A stretch of 64,000 nucleotides of DNA, taken from the NCBI RefSeq assembly GCF_020382885.2, contig NC_058499.1, forward strand, positions 9,905,872 through 9,969,871, in the 5' to 3' direction. Made by a program: the position numbers and the translations under genes. Origin of the DNA: Scatophagus argus. Taxonomy: Eukaryota; Chordata; Actinopteri; Scatophagidae. Below, piece after piece: positions 1 through 13,396 of the stretch. The notes below the pieces were generated by a model. It saw nothing but the letters and a program-made list of their open reading frames with translations, ran no database searches and was not told the origin of the DNA. How positions within the stretch are numbered: position 1 is the first letter of the stretch; each line of letters opens with the position of its first letter.

Positions 1-164
1 TATAATAACTATGAGGTTATCCTTACACTGGAGAGAACCCCAAGAACCAAGAACTTGGTAAAGTTTTCTGCAATGAACTGTCTCAACTTATTTTTATAAT
101 TCTGCTTAATATATTTAAATGACATGCAATTGTAATGATGATTAAAAATATTTCAATTGTTTAG

Positions 165-3100
165 GTGTTCGTCAACAAGATGCAAGTATTCCCAGCCTAC
201 TCCAATGATGACCTCATGATAACAAGTACAGGAATCGAGGTGGTTTTGAAAATCCAAGCAATTAACGCAGTTGTGACGTTCAAAGGGCTTTTATTCAGCG
301 TTGAGGTGCCATTTTCCCTTTTCAAGGGCAACACAGAGGGGCAGTGTGGTAAGATGATAATTGTTATGCTGTTGGAATGTTAAATAGCAAATGAGGCTGC
401 ATGCCATGTTCATAAATTTAACTAAACAGTTTGAGATTTAATATAAACGTGCCTGTGGAGGTTGTTAAGACATGGGTGATAATATCTGTCATGTTAATGT
501 TAACTTTCACCAGGTAACTGTGACAATAACAGGACAAATGATTGTAGATTACCAAATGGCCAGATTCATTCGTCATGCTCTGAGATGGGAAAGAAGTGGC
601 GTGTACCAGATAAAAATAAGTCATATTGTGAGGTGCCTCCTCCAACATCAACTCCAACTCCAACAACAGCAACAACAACAATCTGCCGGCCTGTCATTTG
701 TGAAATTTTGATCAGCGAGTACGAATGTAGAGAATAAACATGAACACAATATGTCAAATCTTTCTGAACTATCACTCATATTAACAGCCTACTTTCCTTT
801 GATTTGTGCATAAAGGGTGTTTGAAGAATGCCACAAAAAAATCCCACCACAATCCTATTATAATGCCTGTAGATTTGATGCTTGCCACATGCCTCATACC
901 AACGTTGGATGCTCCAGCATTGAGGCATATGCGATAGCATGTGCTGAGGTGTCTGTATGTGTAGCATGGAGGAACGCTACAAACGGACAGTGTGGTAGGA
1001 GGGTTTTGCTTTAGCTGAAAGTCAGCAATGTTATTTTCAGATATCCAGATAAGTCCTTTTTCATCATTTTGATTCCACTTTTCTCTTATTGTAGAATATA
1101 AATGTGCAGAAAATCAAGTCTACAAACCCTGTGGGCCAAATGTTGTACCAACTTGCAATGCAAGGTAATCACTCAGCTCCAATAAGCAATGTCATGAATT
1201 AGATAATGTCAACAGCTTTTAATTTAATAGGACTGAGAGTCACCTTGCTAGCAGCTAAGGTGTGCTTAATCTCAATCAAATATAGTGTCAACATGCTGAT
1301 GTTAGGCAGTGATGTTTACATAATTTAGCGTGTTGGCGTGCTTACATACTGTATGTTACTTCATGGTCAACACAAAGTGCAGCTAAAGATGATCAGAATG
1401 CAATTAGTTTGGCAGGTAGTTTGGTACCTTGATACTTGTGTCATAAAACGCAATTGGAGAAATTCAAATTTTGACTTATTACAATACTAGCTCAAATGTC
1501 ATTAAAACTGATCCTGAGAGGAGCATACATTTTTCTGCCAAATAATAATTAATAAAAAATGGTATTGCAAACTATCCATCTGATAGCTATTGAGACATTT
1601 CACTTAAAATTGCAAATATCAACCTCATGATGGTACTAGAGGGTAAGTCAGTCTGATCACCAATGTTATCAAAATTTATTCTTTGGGGATCTTCAATGTC
1701 TTTACAAAATTTCAAGGCAATCAGTCTGGCATGGCTTAAAAAAATAAACACAATATCCTGTCATGATGGGCATAATTTCTGAAATTAAAATGTGTGTTTT
1801 TCACTCTCAATTGTCTTCACATTCAGATACAATAAAAGGTACACACAGCAGTGCCAGGAGGGAAAAGACAACGAGGGTAAAGTTTGCAATGAATTCAAGG
1901 AAGGATGTTTCTGCCCAGAGGGGTTGACTTTGTTCAGCTCAACATCTGACATCTGTGTCTCCTCCTGTAAGAGCATTTTCTGTCATGAGGAAAATTTTAA
2001 TTTAATTGAATTGTTAGTGTGTGTGTGCGTATGTGTGTGTGTGAATTAATAGACAGCTAAACTGTTTTTATTGTTTAAGGTTGCACTGGACCTGATGGCC
2101 AACCTAAACAGGTAACAATACATGACCAGTTATGTATTTGTGTGTGTGTAGTCATTGCTATTACAACATTAACTCTGTCAAATCACTGAAACAGTTCGGA
2201 GAAAAGTGGCAGTACAACTGTCAGCACTGCGTTTGCGATCAGGACAGTCTGAGTGTTCAGTGTGAACCTGTCACATGTCCTATTCAAGAACCAACAATAA
2301 ACTGCACTGAGGAAGGTGAGGTGTTGGTAAACGGCACTGTGGACTGCTGCGAGAGACAGACATGTGGTGAGTGATTCTGTGTACCGCCCCTTCATCTGCT
2401 GACATAATGTTTTCACATCAACAGGTATGATCTTTTTTCACATATTTACAGATCAGTTAAATGGTCGCGATGAGTACTACACACATGCTTCAAGGCACAC
2501 ATAGTACACTTCATCTGTGCAAATTTGCAAGTATTTCCATCATTGCAATCGTGACTGATCAGTGTAACACTGGTATAATAGACATGCAGCTCTGGTCAGG
2601 ACTTTCAAGTCATGTACAAAAGCTATATGTATTAAATGAAAAATGAAATGAAATTAAATAATAGGAATGTCCTCATTGGAGTTTAAAGGGGAAAATACTG
2701 TTTATACTCACCAGCCTTGGAAATGTCTTACCTTTCAACCAACAGAGTGTTATAAGGACCGCTGTCCGCCATCTCCGAAGTGCAAACCGGGATTTGAGTT
2801 GGTAACCAACACCTCAAACGACCGCTGCTGCCCCTCTCACCACTGTGGTAAGCTTTGCAAATTACTTACATTTACTGATAGGATTATTGTGTGAAACATT
2901 TAAAGCTAAAGCCTTTGATGTGATTATATTATTTGTTTGACTAGTACCCAAAGACGTCTGTGTCTTCAATGATGCTGAGTACAAGGTAAGGAGTAATTTA
3001 CTGTATGTATTTTGAAGTGTTCTGTTAACATACGCTTCAACTTGTTAAAGTGTTCCTAAAACTCTGCAATGTTTAAATTAAGTATACCATAAATAAGATA

Positions 3101-5256
3101 TAAGAATCATATTTCATTTAAATAAAGTCTTCTGCAGTTTCACCACATAGTCAGACCTGAGTGAAATTTGTTTTACTGGTTTTAATATAAAATTGTTTCA
3201 GACTTCACATTTGATTGTTCACAGCCCGGTATGAATTTCTCCAAAAACCCATGTGAGAGATGCACCTGTACTGAGATTCAGGATCCCAGCAGCAAGTTGA
3301 ACAGCATTATGTGTTATCTGGAAAGCTGTGCCACAAATTGTCCAAAGGTACTATTGCATGGAAATGAGAGTACTGTCTTAATGTTTTAATAATTTGGATG
3401 TGAAGCAAGTAAAGTTATATATTGTACAAAAGCACTTGCTAAATCAAATGGGGTCACCTTTTACCGTCAGAAGTCTACAAGGATTGTATTGCTGATTTAT
3501 GTAACAGCTGTGTGCACAGTGATGGGTTTGAGAATGTACAGTTTGGAAATGCAGTCTTAAATGCAGGAGTTGACTCATGAAACCCCCTGCTTAAAAAGTT
3601 ACATGGAAATACAAGCTTTTTTTCACTTATTCATGTTGTATCTAGTATCTAGAGTAGAGATAGATGTCTCTTAGGTTTCTGCTGCCATCTGGATACAAAT
3701 GAAATACTGAAGAAATTGTCCACCATCCACACAGTCTATTTTGTAGATTATCCAAAGTAACAGATGGGAAATTTATGTTGCAGTTATAAGTTTTTTTATT
3801 TATAAGTATATTACAGTTGCAGACTAAATTGATTTGTACATTTTTTCAGGGATATGTGTATGAAAAACATCCTGGACAATGTTGTGGAACTTGTAAAAAG
3901 ACAAAATGTGTTTTGGAGCTTCCTGGTTTCACCTCCTCAATAATCATCGAAGTAAGTACAGTGTAATAGAAACACTTACTGTGGTATCAGTCAGAACTGT
4001 TTACATTCACTAACTGTTTTTTTCTGCACTTCTGACAGCCTTTTGAGTCTTGGTCACCTCCAAATGACAACTGTACCAAATATTATTGCCAAATGGTGAA
4101 GGATGAATTTATCACCTCTAAAAACCAAACAATATGTCCTGAATATGATCCAGAAAACTGCATTCCTGTGAGTCTGTTTAGCCCTGAGAGGAGCACAAAT
4201 TCTTACTTCTTGTAGCCCAATATCTTATTATTAGCTCTGTAAACTAAATATCAACTATATAAATATAAATATATCCGTAACATACTGAAGAGAAATTTTT
4301 ACATCTGTCAGTGCTGTCTATCTGCATATGTTACAACCCATATGATCTATATTACAGGGAACTGAACAAAGTGACATGAACGGTTGTTGCAAAACATGTA
4401 AGTATCCGTCAATAACACAAATTGAAATGACAATATTTTTTAACATGTAGTTACATGGAAGTACAGACCTTCATAAACCTCATCCACAATGTAACAATTA
4501 AATGTAACAATTTAAATTATTTAACCTTCAACTGAGCCTTTGGTACTGTAATGTTTGGAATTTTTTGAAATGATTAATTGATTATCAAATTAGGTGATTA
4601 TTAACTTTATGTAAAACAACCAGGCGATAACTAACTGGGCCAGCTGTACATTTTTCTCTATTTTAATGAAAACCAAGTCCAACCTTGACCAGAACTCATT
4701 TGTAACAATACAAACTGACTAAAACTCCACATATTGGATGCTTTGTTTTATTTAGCCACTGAGATAATAAGCATGTTACACGTTGCTTTTTGCAGTGAGA
4801 TGAAACAGGTGTTCATTTTTCTTGACAGGTATTCCTCGTCACACCTGTGAAATGACCAGGAACACCACCCATCTGCATATAGACAACTGCACCTCAGCTG
4901 AGTCAGTGGAAATCACAGCCTGTGAAGGATCTTGTGGAGCTTCCTCATCAATGTTAGTTTCTGAGGAATACACAGTGCAAACCGCTTAATCATGCTACAA
5001 CCAACTTTTTAATTTTGATGTGAAGAGCAGCAGGTGGCTGATGTAGATCCTGTCTGAAACTGTCTCTATTTCCAGGTATTCTATGGCGAGCAACAGTTTG
5101 ATGCATTCATGCACATGCTGTCAAGAAATGGCCACCAGTAAGAAGGAGGTGAAGATGATCTGCCCTGATGGCATCAAGAAAAAGCACACCTACATTTCAG
5201 TTGACAAGTGTGGTTGTCAAGTCTCTGAATGTCCTACGACCACCCCCAACCACTGA
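165..5256 (+). CDS. Gel-forming mucin, C-terminal part (MUC5AC/MUC2-like), 5' incomplete
   Basis: Secreted gel-forming mucin; the C-terminus drives dimerisation in the ER. Fifteen exons read in phase: 165-348, 514-718, 816-994, 1095-1164, 1827-1966, 2080-2111, 2195-2366, 2746-2847, 2945-2985, 3225-3347, 3850-3951, 4039-4167, 4358-4397, 4829-4952, 5076-5256, giving 607 residues to TGA. Domains in order: end of a VWD module (closing NTEGQCG), a short Thr/Pro-rich linker, C8 ([14 protein letters not shown]), TIL, VWC-type cysteine modules, and a C-terminal cystine knot ([13 protein letters not shown], then CTCCQE). The knot wording is closest to MUC5AC, the C8 also fits MUC2, so I give no symbol. 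The N-terminal D domains and the large PTS region must lie left of position 1. The exon count and domain order are seen; the family is firm, the exact paralogue is not. Confidence 0.88.
2017..2043. repeat. (GT)n microsatellite in mucin intron
   Basis: An imperfect GT run interrupted by CGTA lies 37 bases before the 32-nt mucin exon at 2080-2111. Confidence 0.85.
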
Positions 5257-5305
5257 AGAACTTTGGAAAGACAGCAGAAAACTTCACGGACAAGAACATC
5301 TGAAT

Positions 5306-5311
5306 AATAAA
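5306..5311 (+). terminator. Mucin polyadenylation signal
   Basis: AATAAA lies 50 bases after the mucin stop codon, giving a very short 3' UTR. No competing signal closer to the stop was seen. Confidence 0.6.
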
Positions 5312-6900
5312 CTTATATAAGCTTTAACTTCTTCAAAATCTATTAGAGAATCAAGACTCAGTATGTGAAGACCACCAAAGACAACCCTCTGTGTATTCAG
5401 CAGCCACACATAAGGGCAAATTAGTTAAACCTTTAAAACAGCACAATCTGAAGTTTCCTTCACCTCTGAGAATTGGCTCTTTGTGCTCTGGTTATACTCA
5501 TCATCACTTTCTCATTTATTGTCAGGGAGACAGGTCCACATAGTGCTTTGTGATGACAGCATGTTATGGTGTCTCTTTTAGCTTTTGGACATTTTTTACT
5601 TCAACTATATGATGTGGTGCTTTCAGTCTTTGAGGGTGTCTCTTTTCCTCTTACTGTAAATGACTTGAGAGATAAAATACACAGGAATGACTTCACACAC
5701 ACGGCACGTTGTAACAACATTTTCATACTTCTTTGCTACAGGGAAAATGTATTATATTTGTGGTAAAAATATGACATGGATTTGATTTTAATGATGTTGG
5801 TCCCTATTTCTAACAGCACCACTGACATAAATTATGTTTCAGCTAAAAGAATGTCAAACATGTGATGTGTCAAATTGCAAATGTGAATGTCTTCAGTGTC
5901 ATTAAAACTCACAGGTTTTTCTTGGCTATTGTTTATGTGATTTGTCTACATATGTTTGTGTGATCCATTATTGGTAGTGAGGAAAATCTTTTAGATATAT
6001 TATAAATATCCATCCATCCATGTTCTATACCGCTTATCCGTCAGGGTCATGTAGGGTCTGGAGCCTATCCCAGCTGATTACAGGCGAGAGGCGGGATACA
6101 CCCTGGACTGGTCGCCAGTCAGTCGCAGGGCACAACCACACGCTCACACACTCACACCTAGGGGCAATGTAGAGTAATGGGCATGTTTTGTGGATTGTGG
6201 GAGGAAGCCAGAGTACCTGGAGAAAACCCACGCAGGCACAGGAAGAACATGCAAACTCCACAAAGAAGGGCCCAGATCGGGATTCAGAACATCAGATAAT
6301 TAATAGTATACAGACAGGCTTAGCTGATCCTGTACCTTAGTGCTACAAACAAGAAGAAGAAGAATCAGCTTTATTGACAGTATATATTTTTGCATTTTTC
6401 GCATTAATCACTCCACCACAAAAATTTAAAAATTTAGTTAACCCGATATTTAGCTTTGGGTTTCTATAAAACTCAATAAAAGTAGCAAAAAAATGCGTGA
6501 AACAGGAAGCAACTGACATCTTTTGATGGATAGCAGTCAGATAGTCAGTGCATCTAAATTGTTCAGATATATAGCCTGTCATTGTAACCTAAGAAAAAAG
6601 AAGAAAGTAGAAAAAATTTTTTCCAAACTTTGCGAAATTTTTCTGCCACCACCCATCCATTTGGCAGCTAAATTCATACATACATGAGTGCATCAACTGA
6701 AGCAAATTATATTGCAAATTTTATCAAATGTGGTCTGTTAATTTAAAGTTCGATGTAATCAATAATAATACTCAATTTGGTGGTGGTAGATTTGTGAAGC
6801 AGTTTAAACTGTACTGGAAGCGTATTGCTCTTGCAGTGTATATGGAGTTCAGTGGGCTCTGACTGGAACTGAGTCTTTATCTCGTTATCCAGCCGGAACT
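5312..6900. other. Mucin to gtf2h1 intergenic spacer
   Basis: No gene seen. AT-rich sequence holding one interspersed-repeat fragment (6009-6290, listed separately). Short ORFs here have no family resemblance and no splice context. Confidence 0.6.
6009..6290 (+). mobile_element. L2-like LINE 3' fragment (common fish interspersed repeat)
   Basis: Begins with a TCCATCCATCCA run and carries phrases typical of an abundant fish repeat: GGAGCCTATCCCAGC, GGATACACCCTGGAC, GTCGCCAGTC, GAGAACATGCAAACTCC-like. The TCCA run suggests one terminus. I assign it to an L2/Maui-type LINE tail from memory; the exact family is uncertain. No coding capacity. Confidence 0.65.
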
Positions 6901-7581
6901 TTTTTATTGTAACACACCGCTTGGCAGTCATGTCGGCGCTGAAGTCAGGGCAGGACGCTCACAATTACAGTAGTCAAATATCTGTTTGAAATAACTCGTT
7001 GTGTAATTTTTAGATCCAAGAATACATTAGTTTGAGATTATGTGTTGAAGGAAAGCGACCTACTCGTTGCAGTGTTGATTTATTTTGAGGTAATATAAGT
7101 TTATTGCCGACTTCTACCTCAGGCTTCTTCCCTTCTCGACTGTTAACGTTAGCTAACGTAATGCTGGTTAGCTGAGTTGATTTGATAAAACCGTCAGTAT
7201 AACAGTGGCTTCCTTGTGTTTAGATCGTGTTGCATAGCAGCGAATAAAGTCGGGGAAGGAAGCATAGCTTTATTTCGGTCCGTGTAGTGCAGTCGACTAA
7301 AATAGTTCGTGCTTGTACCACATACAAAGTGCTTCCCTTCGCCCGTGTACTTTCTTTATTCTCAGTGGCGTTAACGTCGCTAATGTTAATTATCTAACTG
7401 CAGGTCAAGCCAATCAATCACCGACGAGGTGGTTTAGTTAAAGCCTTAACTAGAAGTCTGTCTCATTTCTTAAATGTCCCGTTTATTCTGTTACATGTGC
7501 GATTGTATTAAAACTGCTCTGTATGATCATTAATGATACTCAGTGACCGTCTGGATGTTTTCTTAGTTATTTGTTTGAGCC
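6900..7581 (+). promoter_or_regulatory. gtf2h1: gtf2h1 promoter and 5' UTR region
   Basis: The stretch is richer in CpG than its surroundings and has no TATA box that I can place. An acceptor (TTTTCTTAG) ends at about 7566, so the coding exon probably follows a non-coding first exon near 7140-7340. The limits of that exon are not certain. Confidence 0.4.
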
Positions 7582-10500
7582 ATGGCATCACTATCAGAGG
7601 AAGTGCTGCTGGTGGTGAAAAAAGTTCGTCAGAGGAAGCAGGATGGCACACTTTATCTGATGGCTGAACGTATAGCCTGGGGTCCAGAGGGGAAAGACCG
7701 CTTCACAGTCAGCCACTTGTATGCAGATATTCGCTGTGAGTACTTGATACCATCACATTACAAGTAGGGCAAAGATGATGGTGTGTTGTCGGTGGTAAAG
7801 CTCCACTTTATGCATTTACTGTACAGGCCAGAAGATTAGCCCAGATGGTAAAGCCAAGATTCAGCTCCAGCTGGTGCTTCACACCGGCGAGAGTACCACA
7901 TTCCACTTTTCCAATGAGAGCAGTGCACTCAAAGACCGAGATGCAGCCAAAGAGCTGCTTCAGCAGCTACTGCCCAAATTCAAGAAGAAAGCCAACAAGG
8001 AACTGGAAGAGAAAAACAGGTGAGGCTCTGCTGTTTTTCTGGTAACATTTGGTCTAATTCTCATTGTCAAAAATCACATTAAAAGTTCAAAAACTAACAA
8101 TTAATTTATCTTTCTAAGACTTGTTGTCTGTCTAACCAAAGCCTAATATAGTGTATTTCATAAATCTGTAAAGCTTTGTTTGTTTGTTTTTTTTTATAAT
8201 AATAATAATAATATTTTTAGGACCCATTTTTAAAGGTTTACATCCTCAGTAGGAGAAAATAGCCCCAAACAGGGTAGAGACATCAGAAAGTAAATGATTA
8301 GTTCTTACTGAGCATGGGAGTTTGCTGTTGACCTCCACAACAGTATGTGTGACTAAATAATCTCAACTCAAGATTCCTTTACTTGAATTTTAGAGAGATG
8401 TTGATTAAGCTGTTATGTCATTTTGGAGGTTCTAGTTAGTGCTACACTGAGATGTCTTTGTAAGGTTTGGTCTAGTCTTATTAATACATGTGATGGGGGG
8501 GGGGGGTGCATTTCGACAATACTACAAATTGTAGTCTCCAGCATGAACATACAGTTGATTCAGCAGTTTCAGCTGTGCATTGTACGGCTGTACATCAGCT
8601 GTACAGCCGTACAAGCTGATCATTTATGAAGCTTGGACTTACTGCAGGATTGTTTGTATTAGACTGCACTAGTTTTAACACTGTATGTAATAAACTGGCA
8701 GTCACATGGATATGGATATGTAATATTGATCTATGAGAAATATCTGGGGTTTGGTGTTTTGTAATAACAGGATGTAGTTGTCTTTAGTCATATCTCTGAA
8801 TGTAATAGGAAATTTACAGTTAATATCTTAATGCTAAGAATACTGATGAGGTTTTTAGGGAATTCATCCATTAACATTTTCATTCTTAAGATACTGTTCT
8901 TTTATTTTCTCCTGTAGGATGCTTCAAGAAGATCCATTACTTTTCCAGTTGTATAAGGATCTCGTGGTGAGCCAGGTGATTAGTGCAGACGAATTCTGGG
9001 CCAACCGGTTAGGAGATTTAAACAACACAGACCCTATACCATGCAACAACAAACAGGAAGTTGGTATATCTGGAGCCTTTCTGGTAAGCACATCAAGTGT
9101 GGCAAAATTACACTTTATATTTTGAAAGTAAGATAATCTTAAATGTCATAACTGATTCAGGCTTTGAGGACTTCAACATACTGTTAATTTTCATGCTTTA
9201 CAGGCAGACATTAGACCTCAGACAGATGGCTGCAATGGCTTGAGATATAATCTGACAGCTGACGTTATTGAATCCATCTTCAGAACATACCCTGCAGGTA
9301 AACAATTACATCTCAACTTTGAAACTGGCCCATTCATTTCAACAGTAATAACAGACCAGGAACGGCTGCTACAAGCTCAGATTGTCATTTCAACTGGAGA
9401 CCACATCAGTGATTTTACTGCTTTACACACTGTCAGCCGGAGAGGCAGAATTGTTTTGTGAAATCAGATGGTATACCCTTATCCAGACAGTGTAGTGCAG
9501 TTCTCCTCTGTAGCTGATGTTAAATATGCAATCAATGTTCCTCACTGACAGCATACAGGAGTGTACTAAACATATTTATATCAACTTGCAGTGAAGCAGA
9601 AGTATCTTGAAAATGTGCCTCATAACCTGACGGAGAAGGAGTTCTGGACGCGCTTTTTCCAGTCCCATTATTTTCACAGAGACCGCCTTAACACAGGAAC
9701 ACAGGATATCTTCTCAGAGTGTGCCAAACAGGATGAAAAGGGTAGGAGTTTTAAAAGCATTTTTTTCAGGTGCAAACCTGGAAAGATTTTTTAGCAATGT
9801 TATTTAAAACAAAACTACTAAGCTACAAATCTGTTTTTATTAAATCTGTCTCATGCAGGGTTAAAGTCTATGGTGGTTCAAGGAGTGAAGAATCCTTTGG
9901 TCGACCTCCTGTCGTTGGAGGATAAAACGTTAGATGAGGTCAGATTTAATAAAAAGATGAGCTCTGCTACTACTCAAATCGTTTACTGGTGCAGCTTTCA
10001 ACTTCAAACTCAAGTCTCGGTATTTTCTCTGATACAGGGTTATGGAGTTAGCACAGCAGCACCCTCAACTTCCACTACAAACAGGACGGTAAAGGAGAGC
10101 AGCAATGCTGCCATCATAAAGCGGTTCAACCACCACAGTGCCATGGTGCTGGCAGCAGGTTCACGCAAGGGGTAAAGAAAAGACTTGATGATAAAGGTAT
10201 CACTTGCTCAGTGTCTTAAATTTTTTGCTTTTTGCTAACTGGAGCATATTTTTAAAGGGAAACTCAAACTGACCAAGCTAGTGAGACAAGCAGCACAGAT
10301 GGAAACTCGAGGGATTCGGACTTCTTCCAGCCTCCTGTAAAGAAGGTGTGATGGCGCTGTAGCTTTAACAATTTTATCCAAAGTACGGCTGTTACTCTGC
10401 AACCAACTGTGTTATTTTTTGCAAACTTTTTTAGGTTAAATTACAAGAAGCCATTGAGTATGAAGATCTGCAAAAGGAAAATGGACCTAAAACAGTCGCG

Positions 10501-12362
10501 CTAAACCTTAAGAAGTCCGACAGGTACAGTTTGCTCAAATGTACACAATGCAGCCTTTCACTGAAAGCGTTTTGAGGCTTTTGTGGCCAGAAATAAACTG
10601 TGCAGAATTCAGGAAGAGACTCATCTGTTATGGGTGAGTCACACTTCCTATGGAAGTACTGTTTCAAAATGGATTTGTGTACTTAATTTTACAGGTCAGA
10701 TTCATTGCTTTTTCTGTGTTCCTGCCTCTGGTCATAACCGAACACCTCAATGTCACTTAAGTACGTAAAGTGAATGTGTGGAATCTTGAGGAGAGGGGAT
10801 AGATGTTCTTCTATTTAGTAATTCCCACATTATGCTTTGACTGATAAAACTTGTTCAGGAATGAAATGATTTCTTCCATGTGTGTGTGTACACACCTGGT
10901 TAAATGAATGGTGATGTGTCCTAATATAATGTTTCTCACTCTCTCTCCTTATTCATCAGATATGCTCATGGTCCTATGCCACTTCAGTCCCAACACTATA
11001 CGACAAGCCAGGATATCATCAACTCTGTCAACTGTATCCGGCATGAGATGCTCAATTACAAACCCAACCTCACTCAGGTTAGATGACACACACTGCATTT
11101 CTGTAGCTTTGCAGAACACATAGCCTCTGTTGTGATTCAGCAGTCATTAACCTTTGGATGATGATTAATGTTGATGTTAATGATTATCTTTGTAGTTTGA
11201 TCCATTCAGAAGCAGCTCAGAAGTCCAATAAAAACATATTCTCAGTTTAAGATCTGAAAGCTATAATCAAATCTCCGTGTTGTTCAAATATTTTCAGGTG
11301 ACTTCAGAAGTAACTTTGAATTTTTCCTGAAAAGTGATGCCTTCGAAGCGATTCACCACAGTGTCACTCTTTACAGGTGATGTCCAACACAGCAGCTAGT
11401 TCTGCCATTGCAGCACTTTCTCCCGGTGGCGTCCTCATGCTCGCTGGAACACAGCAAGCCATAAATCGTGAGTGTGTTGATCAGTTGCTAAATAACATTA
11501 ATATTTACTGTGATTTACTGACTGACCACCAGTCGGTGTCCATAGCACATCTGCAGTGTGTCAGGAAGAGGTTATTTATGTAAAAGTAGACAAACTATCT
11601 TAATTTTGTTCACTGATGACCCATACAGTCACAGCATCCATCCTGAAAATGTTGAGTATTAAAATTGACAACTTAAAACTTTTGTATTTTCTTTCCAACT
11701 TTGTTTTTTCCAGAGATGGTACCCACTGAGGTTCAAGGAGAGTTGAAGCATCTTTATGCAGCTGCTGGGGAGTTGTTGAGACACTTCTGGTCCTGCTTTC
11801 CTGTGAACACACCATTTCTAGAAGAGAAGGTGACTGATATTAACTAGTATAGTCACACACAGCTATTCCTACTCCTTCCTTACTGGTCTTGATTTCATGA
11901 TTTTGGCAACCAAGACATGTATCGGCACTTCTGAAATAAATTTACTTTAAAACGAAACTGTCTGTCCAGAAACTACAAACTTTTCCCACCCTTCTGTAGC
12001 TAATATGTAGTTTTTCAGCATAATCTCCATCAGTCCCACCACCATTGCAGGACTTAACGTCTTAACTTTTGGATTTTCCTCATGTTTTTTACGTATAGGT
12101 GATGAAGATGAAGTCGAACCTTGAAAGATTTCAGATGACCAAGCTTTGTCCATTTCAAGAGAAGATTCAGCGTCAGTACTTAAGTACAAATGTAAGTCCT
12201 GAAGCTTTAATTAATGACTCGATGATGGCTTCTATCATGTAGCACTTGCATTAACTCTCTTAAACATTCCCACAGCTCACAGGGCATTTGGAGGACATGC
12301 TGCAGACAGCCTATAGTAAATTCCACGTTTGGCAAACGCGTCGCATGATGAGGAAAACCTGA
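7582..12362 (+). CDS. gtf2h1: General transcription factor IIH subunit 1 (p62)
   Basis: Structural subunit of the TFIIH core, acting in the nucleus in RNA polymerase II transcription and nucleotide excision repair. Fourteen coding exons: 7582-7735, 7827-8019, 8918-9083, 9204-9297, 9592-9741, 9859-9938, 10038-10171, 10258-10345, 10435-10523, 10960-11077, 11377-11467, 11714-11829, 12099-12191, 12276-12362. They total 550 aa, against 548 in human. The N-terminal PH domain (about 1-108) opens [20 protein letters not shown]. Two BSD domains follow; the second contains [18 protein letters not shown]. The conserved [23 protein letters not shown] and [11 protein letters not shown] segments are present. 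ATG 7582 has a good Kozak context (GAGCCATGG). Lies upstream of hps5 on the same strand. Nothing looks broken. Confidence 0.96.
8580..8614. repeat. Perfect 15-bp inverted repeat (5-nt loop) in gtf2h1 intron 2
   Basis: Arms 8580-8594 and 8600-8614 are exact reverse complements (TTGTACGGCTGTACA), separated by TCAGC. Pairing does not extend beyond the arms. A G10 tract lies about 90 bases upstream. Function unknown. Confidence 0.8.
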
Positions 12363-12975
12363 GGTCTGATGGTTTGTCAAAGAGAGGACACGAAAGACAT
12401 TAGAGTATATGGACAAATAACCTGTGAAGGTTCTCCAGACTGCTGTGAAGAGACCACAGATCACATCGTGATGGGACGTGGTTCACAGGGGCTTAATGAG
12501 GATATACTGTAGGTGGACGCTGCTACAACTGTTGAACAGAGAGTAACTGCATCTCAGTCACAAATGACTGTAACAAGTTTCTTTCTCTTTTGTTTGTGAC
12601 TTCTCAGTGGTTGAGAGCTTTTTGCCGGTGATGGTTAAATGGGACTTTTAAAATGGTGTAACATGACCAAATTTCAGATTGAAAATCAGAAAAAGACACT
12701 CAGGACTAAACAGGCTGCCAACATGTATTTCATCAGTGCACAGAGCAGAGGAAGAGAGAGAGCTTGGACGTAAAAGGAAGCCCCTCTGAGCGCTGGGTCG
12801 ATTTGTGGAACAAGGTTCCAGAAAATCTGAAGTGAAAAGGCGAAGTGAATATAGCAATACTGTAAAGACATTTCACACTCGAGTGCATTGGTGTGTGTGT
12901 GACTCAAATCACACTGTCACTGGTTTGTAATGTCTGCACCCTCTGTCTGCACTGAAGACAAAAATGTTCATCTGA

Positions 12976-12981
12976 ATTAAA
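12976..12981 (+). terminator. gtf2h1: gtf2h1 candidate polyadenylation signal
   Basis: ATTAAA, the common variant, about 610 bases after the gtf2h1 stop. It is followed by a T-rich stretch. Between it and the hps5 leader (about 13350) I see no gene. Confidence 0.4.
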
Positions 12982-13339
12982 GTGAGGCATAAAGTTTGTT
13001 CATACAGTTGTCTCTTGATACTGCAGTATTTCATGACGTTTGTGCACTTCGACTTTTGTTAATGTCCATTCATGTCAACTTTTTTAATTTATTTATTTTT
13101 TTTACAAAAGTGATTTTTTTTTCCTGCCATGGTAAAGTATATTGTGTATATGTATAGGTGTAGATCTCGGCCATCTCTAAGTGGTGGAGATGGTTTCATT
13201 TTTAGCTGATATCCAGGAAGTGTCCTCACATCAGCTGAGTCGAGTTGTGGCAATCAGGTCGGCTGGTTGCTGTCAGAAAGTGGCGTGTCAATGAGCGCTG
13301 ACTTTCTCCCAAAATAGAGAACAAAAGGCAGCTATGTTA

Positions 13340-13396
13340 AGACAGCGGTTTGGAGTACGTTAGGCGGCAGTGCTGGAGCGTCACTCTGACCATTCG
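13340..13396 (+). promoter_or_regulatory. hps5: hps5 non-coding first exon, candidate
   Basis: A stretch ending TGACCATTCG is followed by a strong donor, GTAAGT, at 13397. The next 300 bases are CpG-containing, as expected for a housekeeping promoter. It would splice to the acceptor TTGTAG just before the coding start exon (14648). The transcription start is not visible. Confidence 0.45.
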
